Shown: piece by piece, positions 17,680 to 30,439 of the stretch
Position numbering within the stretch: the first letter of the stretch is position 1
How the letters are laid out: every line of letters begins with the position of its first letter
DNA from: Paralimibaculum aggregatum
Lineage (GTDB): Bacteria; Pseudomonadota; Alphaproteobacteria; Rhodobacterales; Rhodobacteraceae
Assembly: GCF_030270585.1 (NCBI RefSeq)
Contig: NZ_BSYI01000005.1
Coordinates: 1-64,000 of the forward strand
Direction of reading: 5' to 3'
Length of the DNA stretch: 64,000 bases
Program-made: the position numbers and the translations under genes
Notes under the pieces: generated by a model
The model's input: only the letters and a program-made list of their open reading frames with translations
Database searches by the model: none
What the model was told of the DNA's origin: nothing

Positions 17680-17973
17680 TCAGCGGTCGACGCCGTGGCG
17701 CCCGGTCAGCCCGTAGGAGCCGCCATAGGCATTGCCGAACTCGCCGTTGTCGACGCGGCCGGTTCCGCCGATGCCGAAGCCGATCTCGGCGCCGAACAGG
17801 CTGCCGAACGCCGTCGGCCGGGCGCTCGAGGTCACCTGCGGGGCGTCGTCGGCCTCCGCGGCGAGGGCGGCGCGCAGGCGCTCCTGGCTCTGGCCGACGG
17901 CGTTCTCGGCGGAGGCGCTGCCGGCGGCGGCGGCGAGGGCCAGGGCGGCGATGCTGGTGAACAGGGTCTTCAT
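17680..17973 (-). CDS. Small exported hypothetical protein
   Basis: 97 residues with a clear Sec signal peptide (MKTLFTSIAALALAAAAGSASA, cleavage after ASA) and a mature part of about 75 residues that starts with a short helix (SQERLRAALAAEADD) and ends in a Gly-rich region with NGEFGNAYGGSYGLTG. No domain recognised. A strong AAGGAGG precedes the ATG at 17973. Likely periplasmic or secreted and probably monocistronic. Confidence 0.7.
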   Translation of the reverse strand: MKTLFTSIAALALAAAAGSASAENAVGQSQERLRAALAAEADDAPQVTSSARPTAFGSLFGAEIGFGIGGTGRVDNGEFGNAYGGSYGLTGRHGVDR

Positions 17974-18152
17974 CTCGGTATCCTCCTTCTGTGCCCGGCA
18001 GGCCGGGCCTCCTGGAAATCGGGGCGGAGGGGACGGCGCCGTGCGCCCTGCCCGTCCGATGGCAGGCAGATGGGCAGCCGGGCGGCCCGGCACAAACACG
18101 GATGCTTCACAACAGCGTTGCGGTTTCGGCAAGCCTCGGCCCCTTGCGCGCC

Positions 18153-18239
18153 GCCTGCCCGTCCCGGGGCGGGGGGCCGCGGAACGCCGGCACCCGGCGC
18201 AGCGCCGGCCGGGCGGGTGGGGCCTCGGGACGGGCAGGC
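18153..18239. repeat. Long inverted repeat next to the dnaE stop
   Basis: GCCTGCCCGTCCCG at 18153-18166 is exactly complementary to 18226-18239, and pairing extends with mismatches on both sides. The 59 bases between are GC-rich and can form a further hairpin. It lies 15 bp beyond the dnaE stop and upstream of the exported-protein gene, so it may end or protect the dnaE transcript. Confidence 0.45.
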
Positions 18240-18254
18240 GCGGCGCAGCCGTGC

Positions 18255-21698
<3,444 letters not shown>

Positions 21699-21839
21699 GG
21701 CCCGAGACTATGCCGCCCCCCCTGCCCGGCCAAGCCTCGAGGCGCCGGCCTGCCGCGACGTTGCGCGGCGCGCTGCCCTTGCGGCAGGCCGCGCCATCGC
21801 GCACTCTCCGGGCAATGCGGGGCCAGCCGGAGCCGCCCG

Positions 21840-22820
21840 ATGCTGACGCGTGACGCCGTGATCGACGCCTATCGCCTGCTGCTCGGCCGCGCGCCCGAGA
21901 GCGAGGCGGCGATCGCGCATCACCAGGCCCTCGGCACGCCGGAGCGCCTCGCCGAGACAATCCTGCGCAGCGAGGAGTTCGCCCGCCGCTTCCGCGCGCT
22001 GACCGGGGCGCGCGCCGCGAGCCCGATCGCCGAGGTGCTGCCGCCGATGGGGAGCATCGCGCTGACCGAGGACCCGGAGGCGCTCGCCGCCATGCTGGCC
22101 GAGACCGCCGAGACCTGGCGCCGCCTCGGCGAGGCGCGCCCGCACCACTCGGTGATGGGCCACCCGGACTACCTGCCCGAGCGCGTCGCCGCGGATGCCG
22201 CCGGGGCCGAGGCCGCCTTCGCCGCCACCGGCGAGGACGAGCTGGCGCTGCTCGATGCCGCCCTCGCGCGCTTCCCCGAGCCGGAGCGGCTGACCGCCGG
22301 GCTCTGCCTCGAGATCGGCTGCGGCATCTGCCGGATGACCCTGCCGCTCGCCGCGCGCTTCGCCCGGGTGCTGGGCATCGATGTCTCGCCCAGCCATCTC
22401 GAGATCGCCGGCGCCGTGCTGGCCCGCGCCGGGGCCGGCAATGTCGCGCTGCGCCGGCTCACCGGGCTGGCCGATTACGCGGCGCTGCCAGAGGCGCAGT
22501 TCGTCTATTCGCGCTATGTGCTGCACCACAACGCGCCGCCGGTGCAGCGCGCCATGCTGCGCGCCATGCTCGGCCGGCTCGCCCCCGGCGGCGGCGCCAT
22601 GGTGCAGACCGTCACCTCGATCGAGGGCTATGCCTTCGACACCGCCCGCCATCTCGCCGAGGGCGGCCGGGTGCAGGAGACCCATGCGCTGCCGCAGCGG
22701 GCGATCTTCGCGCTGATCGCCGAACTTGGCCTCCGCCTCGTCGAGGTGCAGCGCGACGACACCGCCGCCGACCAGCCCTGGCTGCGCTCCTTCGTGTTTC
22801 TCGTCGAGGCCCCCGGCTGA
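21840..22820 (+). CDS. Methyltransferase with DUF4214-like N-terminus
   Basis: 326 residues. The first 50 residues resemble DUF4214: VIDAYRLLLGRAPESEAAIAHH, then AETILRSEEFARRF, a motif seen in surface-glycan enzymes. From about residue 150 a class I SAM methyltransferase follows: GLCLEIGCGICRMTLPLA (motif I), VLGIDVSPSHLEIA, and QFVYSRYVLHHNAPP. The product may methylate a glycan or glycolipid; this is inference from the N-terminal module alone, as no other glycan genes are nearby. The ATG at 21840 is used because the DUF4214 match starts within a few residues. Divergent from dnaE. Confidence 0.72.
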   Translation: MLTRDAVIDAYRLLLGRAPESEAAIAHHQALGTPERLAETILRSEEFARRFRALTGARAASPIAEVLPPMGSIALTEDPEALAAMLAETAETWRRLGEARPHHSVMGHPDYLPERVAADAAGAEAAFAATGEDELALLDAALARFPEPERLTAGLCLEIGCGICRMTLPLAARFARVLGIDVSPSHLEIAGAVLARAGAGNVALRRLTGLADYAALPEAQFVYSRYVLHHNAPPVQRAMLRAMLGRLAPGGGAMVQTVTSIEGYAFDTARHLAEGGRVQETHALPQRAIFALIAELGLRLVEVQRDDTAADQPWLRSFVFLVEAPG

Positions 22821-22911
22821 GCGCGGACAGATTGCCGCCACCGCCCTGCCGCAGCCTTGCCGCCGGCGGATCGCTGGCGCAGCATGGCGCCGCAAAACGG
22901 AGGGCCATTTG

Positions 22912-23871
22912 ATGACCGACAGCACCGACAATCTGAACTACACCGATCCGCAGCAGCGCCCGCGCTATACCGGCCTCGCGACCTTCTTCCGCCTGCCCTA
23001 CCGCGAGGATTTCGAGGCCGATCCGCCGGAGATCGGCATTGTCGGGGTGCCCTATGACGGCGGCGTCACCAACCGCCCCGGCTCGCGCCACGGGCCGCGC
23101 GAGGTGCGCAACATGTCCTCCTTCCTGCGGCGCGAGAACCAGGCCACCGGAGCCAAGCCCTTCGAGGCGAAGGTGGCGGATATCGGCGATGCCTGGGTCA
23201 CCAGGCCCTATGCCCTCGAGGGCGCGCACCAGGAGATCGAGGCGCATTTCGCCCGCATCCATGCCGCCGGCATCCGGCCGCTCTCCTGCGGCGGCGACCA
23301 TTCGGTCAGCCTGCCGATCCTGCGCGGCATTGCCGGCGGCGGGCCGCTCGCGATGATCCATATCGACGCCCATTGCGACACCGGCGACGGCTACATGGGC
23401 AGCCGCTTCCACCACGGCGCGCCGTTCAAGGTGGCGGTCGACGAGGGGCTGCTCGACCCCCGGCGCGTGGTGCAGATCGGCATCCGCGGCTCGGTGCATT
23501 CGCAGGAGATGTGGGCCTTCTCCTATGCCTCGGGCATGCGGGTGATGCAGATCGAGGAGGTCGAGGAGCGCGGCTGGCGCGCCTGCATGGAGGAGGCGCT
23601 CGGCATCGTCGGCGAGACCCCCTGCTATGTCAGCTTCGACATCGACGCGCTCGACCCGGTCTATGCCCCGGGCACCGGCACCCCGGAGGCCGGCGGGCTG
23701 ACCATGCGCGAGGCCCAGGGCATGGTGCGGATGCTGGCCGGGCTCGACATCCGCGGCGCCGATCTGGTGGAGGTCGCGCCGCCCTTCGACACCGCGCAGA
23801 TGACGGCGCTGAACGGCGCGACGATCATGTACGAGCTGCTCTGCGCGATGACCGCCGGGCGCGCGGGGTGA
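22912..23871 (+). CDS. speB: Agmatinase/ureohydrolase family protein
   Basis: Mn-dependent ureohydrolase of 319 residues; hydrolyses a guanidino compound (agmatine or a related acid) to urea and an amine. Metal-binding motifs are all present: CGGDHSVSLP, HIDAHCDTGD and SFDIDALDP, plus GTGTPEAGGLT. The N-terminal extension with YTGLATFFRLPYR is typical of the larger agmatinase/guanidinobutyrase group in alphaproteobacteria, so agmatine is not certain as substrate. GGAGGG precedes the ATG. Its stop overlaps the GTG start of the following gene (GTGA). Confidence 0.85.
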   Translation: MTDSTDNLNYTDPQQRPRYTGLATFFRLPYREDFEADPPEIGIVGVPYDGGVTNRPGSRHGPREVRNMSSFLRRENQATGAKPFEAKVADIGDAWVTRPYALEGAHQEIEAHFARIHAAGIRPLSCGGDHSVSLPILRGIAGGGPLAMIHIDAHCDTGDGYMGSRFHHGAPFKVAVDEGLLDPRRVVQIGIRGSVHSQEMWAFSYASGMRVMQIEEVEERGWRACMEEALGIVGETPCYVSFDIDALDPVYAPGTGTPEAGGLTMREAQGMVRMLAGLDIRGADLVEVAPPFDTAQMTALNGATIMYELLCAMTAGRAG

Positions 23872-24371
23872 GCCCGGCGGGCGGTGCCGGCGGTCCGGAC
23901 GGGCTGGGCGGTGCCGGCGGGCCGGGCGCGGCGGGCGCGGCGCCGGGCTGGCCGGACGACCCGCGCGCCGCCGCGGCGGCGGCGATCGCGGCGCTGCACG
24001 ATCTCATCGCGCGCTGGTTCCGCGGCGAGGCGGCGGCGGCAGACTTCGCCGGGCTCGAGCAGGCGCTCGATGCCGGGCTCGAATGCGTGATGCCGGCCGG
24101 CGTCGTGGCGCCGCGCGATGCGCTGCTCGGCGGGCTCCGCAAGGGCCACGGCGCCAACCCGGATTTCCGCATCGAGATCCGCGAGGTGCGCCTGCTCGGG
24201 GCCTGGCCGGCGGCGGGGCTGATCCTGGCGGGCTATGTCGAGGCGCAGTTCGGCGCGCGCAACACCGTACCGGCGGACAATCTGCGCCGCTCCACCGCGC
24301 TGCTCGCGCTGCGCGGCGGGCGGCTGGTGTTCCGGCACCTGCACGAGACCGCCCTGCCCGGCCCGGCCTGA
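23868..24371 (+). CDS. SnoaL/DUF4440-like (NTF2-fold) protein
   Basis: 167 residues starting at a GTG that overlaps the speB stop by four bases. After a Gly/Ala-rich N-terminal tail of about 35 residues comes an NTF2-like domain: IAALHDLIARWFRGEA, LEQALDAGLECVMPAGVV, the middle GGLRKGHGANPDFRIEIREV, and C-terminal strands LVFRHLHETAL. The tail is low complexity and the true start could be later. Tight coupling to the ureohydrolase suggests an accessory or related catabolic role, but no substrate is known. Confidence 0.65.
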   Translation: MSPAGGAGGPDGLGGAGGPGAAGAAPGWPDDPRAAAAAAIAALHDLIARWFRGEAAAADFAGLEQALDAGLECVMPAGVVAPRDALLGGLRKGHGANPDFRIEIREVRLLGAWPAAGLILAGYVEAQFGARNTVPADNLRRSTALLALRGGRLVFRHLHETALPGPA

Positions 24372-24462
24372 ACCCGGCCGGCGCCTTGCGCTGGATCATG
24401 GCGGGCCCCTGCCGCGCATGCGAGCAAGGGGCCCGGACCGCGACTGGCAGAGGAGGCCCGGC

Positions 24463-24903
24463 ATGCAGTTCACCGATGACGAGATCGACCGCCTGCGCAC
24501 GAGTTTCGACCGGCTGCGCCAGACCATGGCGAGCCAGGACCCGTTCGGCCGGGTGTTCTACGACCGGCTGTTCGCGAAGCTGCCGGAGGCGCGCGGGCTG
24601 TTCCGCGACGACCTCGCCGAGCAGGGGATGCGCTTTCTCACCACGCTCGGGGTGATCGTCAACACGCTCGACGACCCGGCGGAGTTCGAGCGCACGCTCG
24701 AGGCGCTGGGCGCCGGCCACCGGGCCTATGGCGTGACCGCCGCGGCCTATGCGCCGATGGGCGCGGCGCTGCGCGAGACCATGGCGGACTGGCTCGGCGA
24801 CCGCTACGACGCCGAGACCGATGCCGCCTGGGCCAGGGCCTATGCCGCGGTGTCGGAGCGCATGCTCGCGGCGGCGCCCGCCGGGCCGGCCGCCCCCGCC
24901 TGA
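24463..24903 (+). CDS. Single-domain globin
   Basis: 146-residue haem protein of the Vitreoscilla-haemoglobin/flavohaemoglobin globin class. The N-terminal A-B helices (LRTSFDRLRQTMASQDPFGRVFYDRLF) lead to PEARGLFRDDLAEQGMRFL, with Gln54 at the distal E7 position, and the proximal His is His86 in GAGHRAYGV. No FAD/NAD reductase domain follows, so a separate reductase or an O2/NO-binding role is expected. GGAGG precedes the ATG. The last 64 bases overlap the 3' end of the opposite-strand hybrid kinase gene; the Ala/Pro-rich tail is in the overlap. Confidence 0.86.
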   Translation: MQFTDDEIDRLRTSFDRLRQTMASQDPFGRVFYDRLFAKLPEARGLFRDDLAEQGMRFLTTLGVIVNTLDDPAEFERTLEALGAGHRAYGVTAAAYAPMGAALRETMADWLGDRYDAETDAAWARAYAAVSERMLAAAPAGPAAPA

Positions 24904-26591
24904 TCTCCGGCCTGATCCGCCGCCTGATTTCCGGGCGGGTCCGCGCCCGCCGCGCCGCCGCATGGTGCGGCGCGCGACAGCAGGTGCCGGCGCAGCATCC
25001 GCCGGAGCGAGCGCAGGGTGAAGGGCTTGCCGAGATGGTCGGTCATGCCGGCCCGGCGGCAGGCCTCGAGATCCTCGGCCATCACGTTCGCGGTGAGCGC
25101 GACGATCGGCAGATCGGCCGGCATCTGCGTGTCGGCCCGGATCCGCCGGGTTGCCGAGAGCCCGTCGAGCAGCGGCATCTGCACGTCCATCAGCACGAGG
25201 TCGTAGCCCCAGCCGGCGCAGCGCTCGAGCGCCTCCTCGCCATTGGTCACCAGGTCGAACTCGCAGCCGAGCGCGCGCAGCATGCCGCCCACCACCTCGC
25301 GGTTGCCGGGATTGTCCTCCGCCACCAGCACGCGGAACTCGGCCAGGTCGCTGTCCTCCGGCCCGGCGTGCTGGGTGCTGCGGGCGATCGGCATCTCGGC
25401 CGGGCGCAGCGGAATCCGGCAGGTGAAGGTGCTGCCCGCGCCGAGGCTGCTCTCGACCGCGATCTCGCCGCCCATCAGGTCGAGCAGCTCGCGCACGATG
25501 GAGAGGCCGAGCCCCGGCCCCGGCTGGCTGCGCACCCGCTCGTGCTCGGCCCGGTGGAAGCGCTCGAAGATCCTCGGCTGGTCCTCCGGCGCGATGCCGA
25601 TGCCGGTGTCGGTGATGCCGAGCTCGAGGGTCAGCCTGTCGTCCTCGGTCGGATGGTCGGCGCAGTTGACCACCACGTCGATGCGCCCGGCCTCGGTGAA
25701 CTTTATCGCGTTGCCGATCAGGTTGTAGATGATCTGGGTGATCCGGTCCGGGTCGCCCTTGAGGCTGCGGCAGGCCGAGGGCCGGATGCGCGAGACGAAT
25801 TCCAGCCCGCGCGCCTCAGCCCGGCTGCTCATGATCGAGAGCGCGGCGTTGAACACCATCTCGCCCTCGAAGGCGCGCTCCACCAGCTTCAGCGTGCGCT
25901 GGTGCAGCTGCGACAGGTCGAGCACGCCGTCGACGATCGCCAGCAGCGACTGGCAGCACTGCCGCGCCATCGCGAGGTTGCGGTGCTGGGCATCGTCGAG
26001 CCGGGTCTGGTTGAGCAGGTCGAGCATGCCGGTGATGCCGGCCAGCGGGGTGCGGATCTCGTGCGACATGTAGGTGAGGAACTCGGTCTTCACCCGCGCC
26101 GCGCCCTCGGCCTCGGCGCGCGCCGCCTCGGCCTCGGCCAGCGCCCGCTCCAGCGCCGCCTCGGTCTCCTTCAGGGCGGTGACGTCGGTATGCGCGCCGA
26201 GCATCCGGATCGGCCGGCCCGCCTCGTCGCGAATCATCATGCCGCGGCAGCGGATCCAGACCGTGTGGCCGTCGCGGTGGCGATAGCGCACCACCTGGTC
26301 GTAGGGATGCGCGGGGTCGTCGCGATGGCGCTCGAAATTGGCGATCACCGCGGCCAGGTCATCCGGGTGGATGTTTGCCTGCCACCATTCGGTGCCATGC
26401 GCCATCTCGTGCTCGGCATAGCCGAACATCTCCTTGAACCGCGGGCTCAGCCACTCCTCCGCGGGGTTCTCGATGTCCCAGAACCAGAGGCCGTCGAGGC
26501 AGCCGCGCTCGAGAAACTCGAAGATCGCCGGATCGGTGCGGATCCGTTCGGCGAGCTCCTGCGCCAGGGGATGCGGGTCGGCATACGGCAT
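24840..26591 (-). CDS. PAS hybrid sensor histidine kinase
   Basis: 583-residue soluble two-component kinase with no membrane segment. A PAS_3-type sensor (about residues 33-140) ends in the usual DVTALKETEAALE coiled coil; the dimerisation domain carries phosphoacceptor His177 in FLTYMSHEIRTPLAG; the ATPase has N-box NLIGNAIKFTEAG, G1 DTGIGI and G2 GPGLGLSIVREL. A receiver domain (about 418-535) has acidic pair in VAEDN, phosphoacceptor Asp469 in LVLMDVQMP and Lys522. The C-terminal 40 residues are low complexity and overlap the globin gene on the opposite strand. Signal and output partner unknown. Confidence 0.9.
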   Translation of the reverse strand: MPYADPHPLAQELAERIRTDPAIFEFLERGCLDGLWFWDIENPAEEWLSPRFKEMFGYAEHEMAHGTEWWQANIHPDDLAAVIANFERHRDDPAHPYDQVVRYRHRDGHTVWIRCRGMMIRDEAGRPIRMLGAHTDVTALKETEAALERALAEAEAARAEAEGAARVKTEFLTYMSHEIRTPLAGITGMLDLLNQTRLDDAQHRNLAMARQCCQSLLAIVDGVLDLSQLHQRTLKLVERAFEGEMVFNAALSIMSSRAEARGLEFVSRIRPSACRSLKGDPDRITQIIYNLIGNAIKFTEAGRIDVVVNCADHPTEDDRLTLELGITDTGIGIAPEDQPRIFERFHRAEHERVRSQPGPGLGLSIVRELLDLMGGEIAVESSLGAGSTFTCRIPLRPAEMPIARSTQHAGPEDSDLAEFRVLVAEDNPGNREVVGGMLRALGCEFDLVTNGEEALERCAGWGYDLVLMDVQMPLLDGLSATRRIRADTQMPADLPIVALTANVMAEDLEACRRAGMTDHLGKPFTLRSLRRMLRRHLLSRAAPCGGAAGADPPGNQAADQAGDQAGAAGPAGAAASMRSDTAA

Positions 26592-26695
26592 GGCTGTCCT
26601 CGAAACACTCTCAACCAACGATGCCGCGAGGGTAACCACGCGCAGGATAACATTGCGTTACCGAACCGGGGGCCCGGGCCGGGCGTGCCGCAACG

Positions 26696-27376
26696 TCAGG
26701 CGGTGCGCACCCGGCCCTGGTCCAGCGTCACCACCCGGTCCATGCGCGCCGCCAGCGCGTGGTTGTGGGTGGCGATCAGCGCCGCGAGGCCGGTGCCGCG
26801 CACCACCTCGAGCATCGCGCCGAAGACCCGCTCGGAGGTCTCCGGGTCGAGGTTGCCGGTGGGCTCGTCGGCCAGCAGCAGGCGCGGCCGGTTGGCCAGC
26901 GCGCGGCACACCGCGACGCGCTGCTGCTCGCCGCCGGAGAGCTCCGCCGGGCGGTGCCGCGCCCGCTCCGAGAGCCCGACCCGGCCGAGCAGCTCGCGCG
27001 CCCGCCCGAGCGCCGCGCCGCGGCCCGCCCCGGCCGCCATCTGCGGCAGCGCGATGTTCTCCTCGGCCGAGAACTCCGGCAGCAGGTGGTGGAACTGGTA
27101 GACGAAGCCGATCAGGTCGCGCCGCGCCGCGGTGCGGGTGGCATCGTCGAGCCCGGTGAGCGCGCGCCCGCCGATCGAGACGGTGCCGCCGGTCGGGGTG
27201 TCGAGCAGCCCGGCGATCTGCAGCAGGGTCGACTTGCCGGCGCCGGAGGGCGCGACCAGCGCCACCACCTCGCCCGGCTCGACCGCGAGATCGATGCCGC
27301 GCAGCACCTCGATGCGCCGCGGCCCCTGCACGAAGACCCGGGTGATGCCCTCCAGCGCCAGCGCCCGCTCACTCAT
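26696..27376 (-). CDS. lolD: Lipoprotein-releasing system ATP-binding protein LolD
   Basis: ATPase of the LolCDE transporter that extracts lipoproteins from the inner membrane. 226 residues with Walker [16 protein letters not shown], a Q-loop region [15 protein letters not shown], the LolD-typical signature [15 protein letters not shown], Walker [13 protein letters not shown] and switch His in IATHNH. The start overlaps the end of the permease gene by eight bases, so the two are co-translated. Confidence 0.95.
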   Translation of the reverse strand: MSERALALEGITRVFVQGPRRIEVLRGIDLAVEPGEVVALVAPSGAGKSTLLQIAGLLDTPTGGTVSIGGRALTGLDDATRTAARRDLIGFVYQFHHLLPEFSAEENIALPQMAAGAGRGAALGRARELLGRVGLSERARHRPAELSGGEQQRVAVCRALANRPRLLLADEPTGNLDPETSERVFGAMLEVVRGTGLAALIATHNHALAARMDRVVTLDQGRVRTA

Positions 27377-28631
27377 AGCGCAGCGCCTCCACCGGATCGA
27401 GCCGCGCCGCCCGCCAGGCCGGGTACCAGGTGGCGAGGAAGGAGAGGCCGAGCGCGATCACCACGGTGAACACCACGTCGCCGGTCTGCATCTCCGCCGG
27501 CACGCGGGTCAGGAAGCGCACCTCCGGGTCCCAGACGCTGCCGCCGGAGAGCCGCTCGACCAGCCCCTGGATCTCCTGGATGTTGGCGGTGAAGACCACC
27601 CCGAGCAGCAGCCCGAGCGCGGTGCCGACCACCCCGATCGAGGCGCCGCAGATGAAGAAGACGCGCAGGATCGCCCCCCGCGTCAGCCCCATGGTGCGCA
27701 GGATGCCGATGTCGCGCCCCTTCTCCTTCACCAGCATGATCAGCCCCGAGATGATGTTGAGCGCCGCCACCAGGATGATCAGCGTCAGGATCAGGAACAT
27801 CACGTTGCGCTCGACCTTGAGCGCGGCGAGGAAGGCGCCGTTGGAGCGCTGCCAGTTCCAGAGATAGCCGTAGGAGCGGGTGACCGGCATGATCGCCTTG
27901 CCGATCTCCTCCACCGCGTCCGGGTCGTCCACCATGATCTCGATGGCATCGACCCGCTCGCGGATGCGGAAATACTTCTGCGCATCCGCCAGCGGCATGA
28001 AGATGAAGGCGTTGTCGTACTGGCTCATGCCGATGCGGAAGATGTAGGTGACCTCGCGGCGCCAGACCCGGGGCGTGGTGCCGCCGGGGGTGGAGAGCCC
28101 GCGCGGATAGATCAGCGTCAGCTCGTCGCCGATGCCGACGCGCAGCTTGTCGGCCAGCCCCTGGCCGATGGCGATGCCCTCGGAGAAGCGCCCGATGTCG
28201 CCGATGGCGAACTCCGGCTCGGCGACGCCCGGCAGGGTCCTGAGGTCCTCCGGGCTGAGCGCGCGCAGCAGCGCGCCCTGGTTGCCGGCCTCGGAGGCCG
28301 CCATCAGCTGGCGCTCGATGGTCGGCGCGGCGCGGATCACCCGCGGCTGCGCCTTCAGCCGGTCGGCCAGTCCCTGGAAATCCCGCACCCCCTCGCCGGT
28401 GGTCGAGATCACGCTGATATGCGGCTGCGCGCCGAGGATGCGGTTGACCAGCTCGGCGCGGAACCCGTTCATCACGCTCATCACGATGATCAGCGTGGCG
28501 ACGCCGAGCATGATGCCGACGAGGGAGAACCCGGCGATCACCGAGATCGCCCCCTCGCGCCGCCGGGCGCGCAGATAGCGCCCCGCCAGCAGCCATTCGA
28601 GGCGGGAGAACGGCCCGGCGCCGGCGCTCAT
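27369..28631 (-). CDS. Lipoprotein-releasing system permease LolC/LolE
   Basis: 420-residue MacB/FtsX-type permease. A first transmembrane helix follows [30 protein letters not shown], then a large periplasmic domain (about residues 50-265), and three C-terminal helices ([55 protein letters not shown]). The C-terminal PVEALRYE is the family hallmark. Only one permease is present, as in many alphaproteobacteria, where a homodimer (LolF-like) works with LolD. proS lies 40 bp upstream on the same strand. Confidence 0.94.
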   Translation of the reverse strand: MSAGAGPFSRLEWLLAGRYLRARRREGAISVIAGFSLVGIMLGVATLIIVMSVMNGFRAELVNRILGAQPHISVISTTGEGVRDFQGLADRLKAQPRVIRAAPTIERQLMAASEAGNQGALLRALSPEDLRTLPGVAEPEFAIGDIGRFSEGIAIGQGLADKLRVGIGDELTLIYPRGLSTPGGTTPRVWRREVTYIFRIGMSQYDNAFIFMPLADAQKYFRIRERVDAIEIMVDDPDAVEEIGKAIMPVTRSYGYLWNWQRSNGAFLAALKVERNVMFLILTLIILVAALNIISGLIMLVKEKGRDIGILRTMGLTRGAILRVFFICGASIGVVGTALGLLLGVVFTANIQEIQGLVERLSGGSVWDPEVRFLTRVPAEMQTGDVVFTVVIALGLSFLATWYPAWRAARLDPVEALRYE

Positions 28632-28671
28632 CGCCGGCGCCCGGCGCGGGGGGCGGGCCGGGCGCGCATGC

Positions 28672-30012
28672 TCAGAGCCCCCGGTAGATCTCGGCGAGCC
28701 GGGCGATGGCGTCCTCGGGCGCCAGCTCGACGCTCTCGCCGCTGCGCCGCGAGGTCAGCTCGACCACGCCCTGCTTGAGCCCGCGCGGGCCGACGGTGAT
28801 GCGCCAGGGCAGGCCGATCAGCTCCATGGTGGCGAACTTGGCGCCGGCGCGCTCGGAGCGGTCGTCGTAGAGCGTCTCGAGCCCGGCAGCGGCGAGCTTG
28901 CCATAGATGTCCTCGCAGGCGGCATCGGTCGCGGCATCGCCCTGCTTGAGGTTGACGAGCCCGGCCTGGAACGGGGTCACGCTCTCCGGCCAGATGATGC
29001 CCTTGTCGTCGTGGCTGGCCTCGATCAGCGCGCCGGCGAGGCGGCTGACGCCGATGCCGTAGCTGCCGGAATGGATCGGCGCGCGCTCGCCGTCCGGGCC
29101 GGTGACCAGCGCCTGCATCGGCTCGGAATACTTGGTGCCGAAATAGAAGATGTGGCCGACCTCGATGCCGCGCGCCTCGACCCGCTCGCCCGCCGCCACC
29201 TCGGCCTCGAACACCGCCTGGTCGTGGGTGTCGTCGGTGCGGGCATAGCCGCTGGTCCAGTCGTCGAAGATCGCCTGCACCTCGGCGGGGTCGTCGAAGT
29301 TGACCGCGCGGTCGCCGAGGCTGAGATCGGCCATGCGCTTCTCGACGAAGACGCCCGATTCGCCGGTCTCGGCCAGCACCAGGAACTCGTGCGCGTAGTC
29401 GCCGCCGATCGGGCCCGATTCGGCGCGCATCGGCACCGCCTTCAGCCCCATCCGCTCGAAGGTGCGCAGATAGGCCACGAGGAACTTGCGGTAGCTCTGC
29501 AGCGCCGTCTCGCGGTCGACGTCGAAGGAATAGGCGTCCTTCATCAGGAACTCGCGGCCGCGCATCACGCCGAAGCGCGGGCGCACCTCGTCGCGGAACT
29601 TCCACTGGATGTGGTAGAGCAGCTTCGGCAGGTCGCGATACGAGCCCACCGAGGCGCGCACGATCTCGGTGATCTGCTCCTCGTTGGTCGGCCCGTAGAG
29701 CATGTCGCGCTCGTGCCGGTCGCGGATCCGCAGCATCTCCGGGCCATAGGCGTCGTAGCGGCCGCTCTCGCGCCAGAGATCGGCGGGCTGGATGGTCGGC
29801 ATCAGCAGCGGCACGGCGCCCATGCGCTCCTGCTCCTCGTGCACGATCTGCTCGATTCGCCGCAGCACCTTGTAGCCGAGCGGCAGCCAGGAATAGATCC
29901 CGGCAGAGGACTGACGGATCATCCCCGCCCGCAGCATCAGCCGGTGCGAGACGATCTGCGCCTCGGCCGGCGTCTCCTTCAGCACGGGCAGGAAATAGCG
30001 GGTCAGTCGCAT
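28672..30012 (-). CDS. proS: Prolyl-tRNA synthetase
   Basis: Class II synthetase charging tRNA-Pro; 446 residues, the compact form without an editing insertion that is normal in alphaproteobacteria. Motifs: [25 protein letters not shown] near the start, motif 2 [26 protein letters not shown], and motif 3 [17 protein letters not shown]. The anticodon-binding domain begins around [11 protein letters not shown]. It appears to lead the proS-lolC/E-lolD unit. The 1.3 kb upstream is a noncoding repeat region. Confidence 0.96.
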   Translation of the reverse strand: MRLTRYFLPVLKETPAEAQIVSHRLMLRAGMIRQSSAGIYSWLPLGYKVLRRIEQIVHEEQERMGAVPLLMPTIQPADLWRESGRYDAYGPEMLRIRDRHERDMLYGPTNEEQITEIVRASVGSYRDLPKLLYHIQWKFRDEVRPRFGVMRGREFLMKDAYSFDVDRETALQSYRKFLVAYLRTFERMGLKAVPMRAESGPIGGDYAHEFLVLAETGESGVFVEKRMADLSLGDRAVNFDDPAEVQAIFDDWTSGYARTDDTHDQAVFEAEVAAGERVEARGIEVGHIFYFGTKYSEPMQALVTGPDGERAPIHSGSYGIGVSRLAGALIEASHDDKGIIWPESVTPFQAGLVNLKQGDAATDAACEDIYGKLAAAGLETLYDDRSERAGAKFATMELIGLPWRITVGPRGLKQGVVELTSRRSGESVELAPEDAIARLAEIYRGL

Positions 30013-30439
30013 CGCTCACCTCTGGCTTGATCAGCGCCGGGGCCCCGGCCATACGCGCCCTTCCTGTAGGAGCAAAGCCCCCGCGGCGCAAGCATCCGGC
30101 ACCGCGCGGGGCCCCGCGTCGGTACTGTGCGGGCACCCTTCCGGCACTGCGCCGGGGCAGCAGACAAATTCCGTGCCGGCGCGGCGGGTCGCCTGTTGTC
30201 AGGCATGAGTCGCGATGGTAAACTCATCTTGCCAGGGTGGTGACAACGGCACGCAAACGAGTTATCCACGCCACGCAGAGAGGCGCCAAAGCGCCCAAGC
30301 CCGGCCAGCATATCGGCCCCGGGCCCGGTCTAGGGGAGAAGGCGGCCCGCTCTTGGCGGGCCGTACTCATTTGCGGCCCCGGAACGCCGCCCGACAAGTC
30401 CAGACAAGCAGACATGCCCGATCCGCCCGGCCATGTCGC
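30013..30439. other. Intergenic stretch upstream of proS
   Basis: No convincing gene. It includes a palindromic stem CGGCCCGC-TCTTG-GCGGGCCG around 30344-30364 and a comparatively AT-rich patch at 30205-30262 that could hold promoter elements for proS or an unseen transcript. The plus and minus frames open here run into the repeat block beyond and have no recognisable content. Confidence 0.5.
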
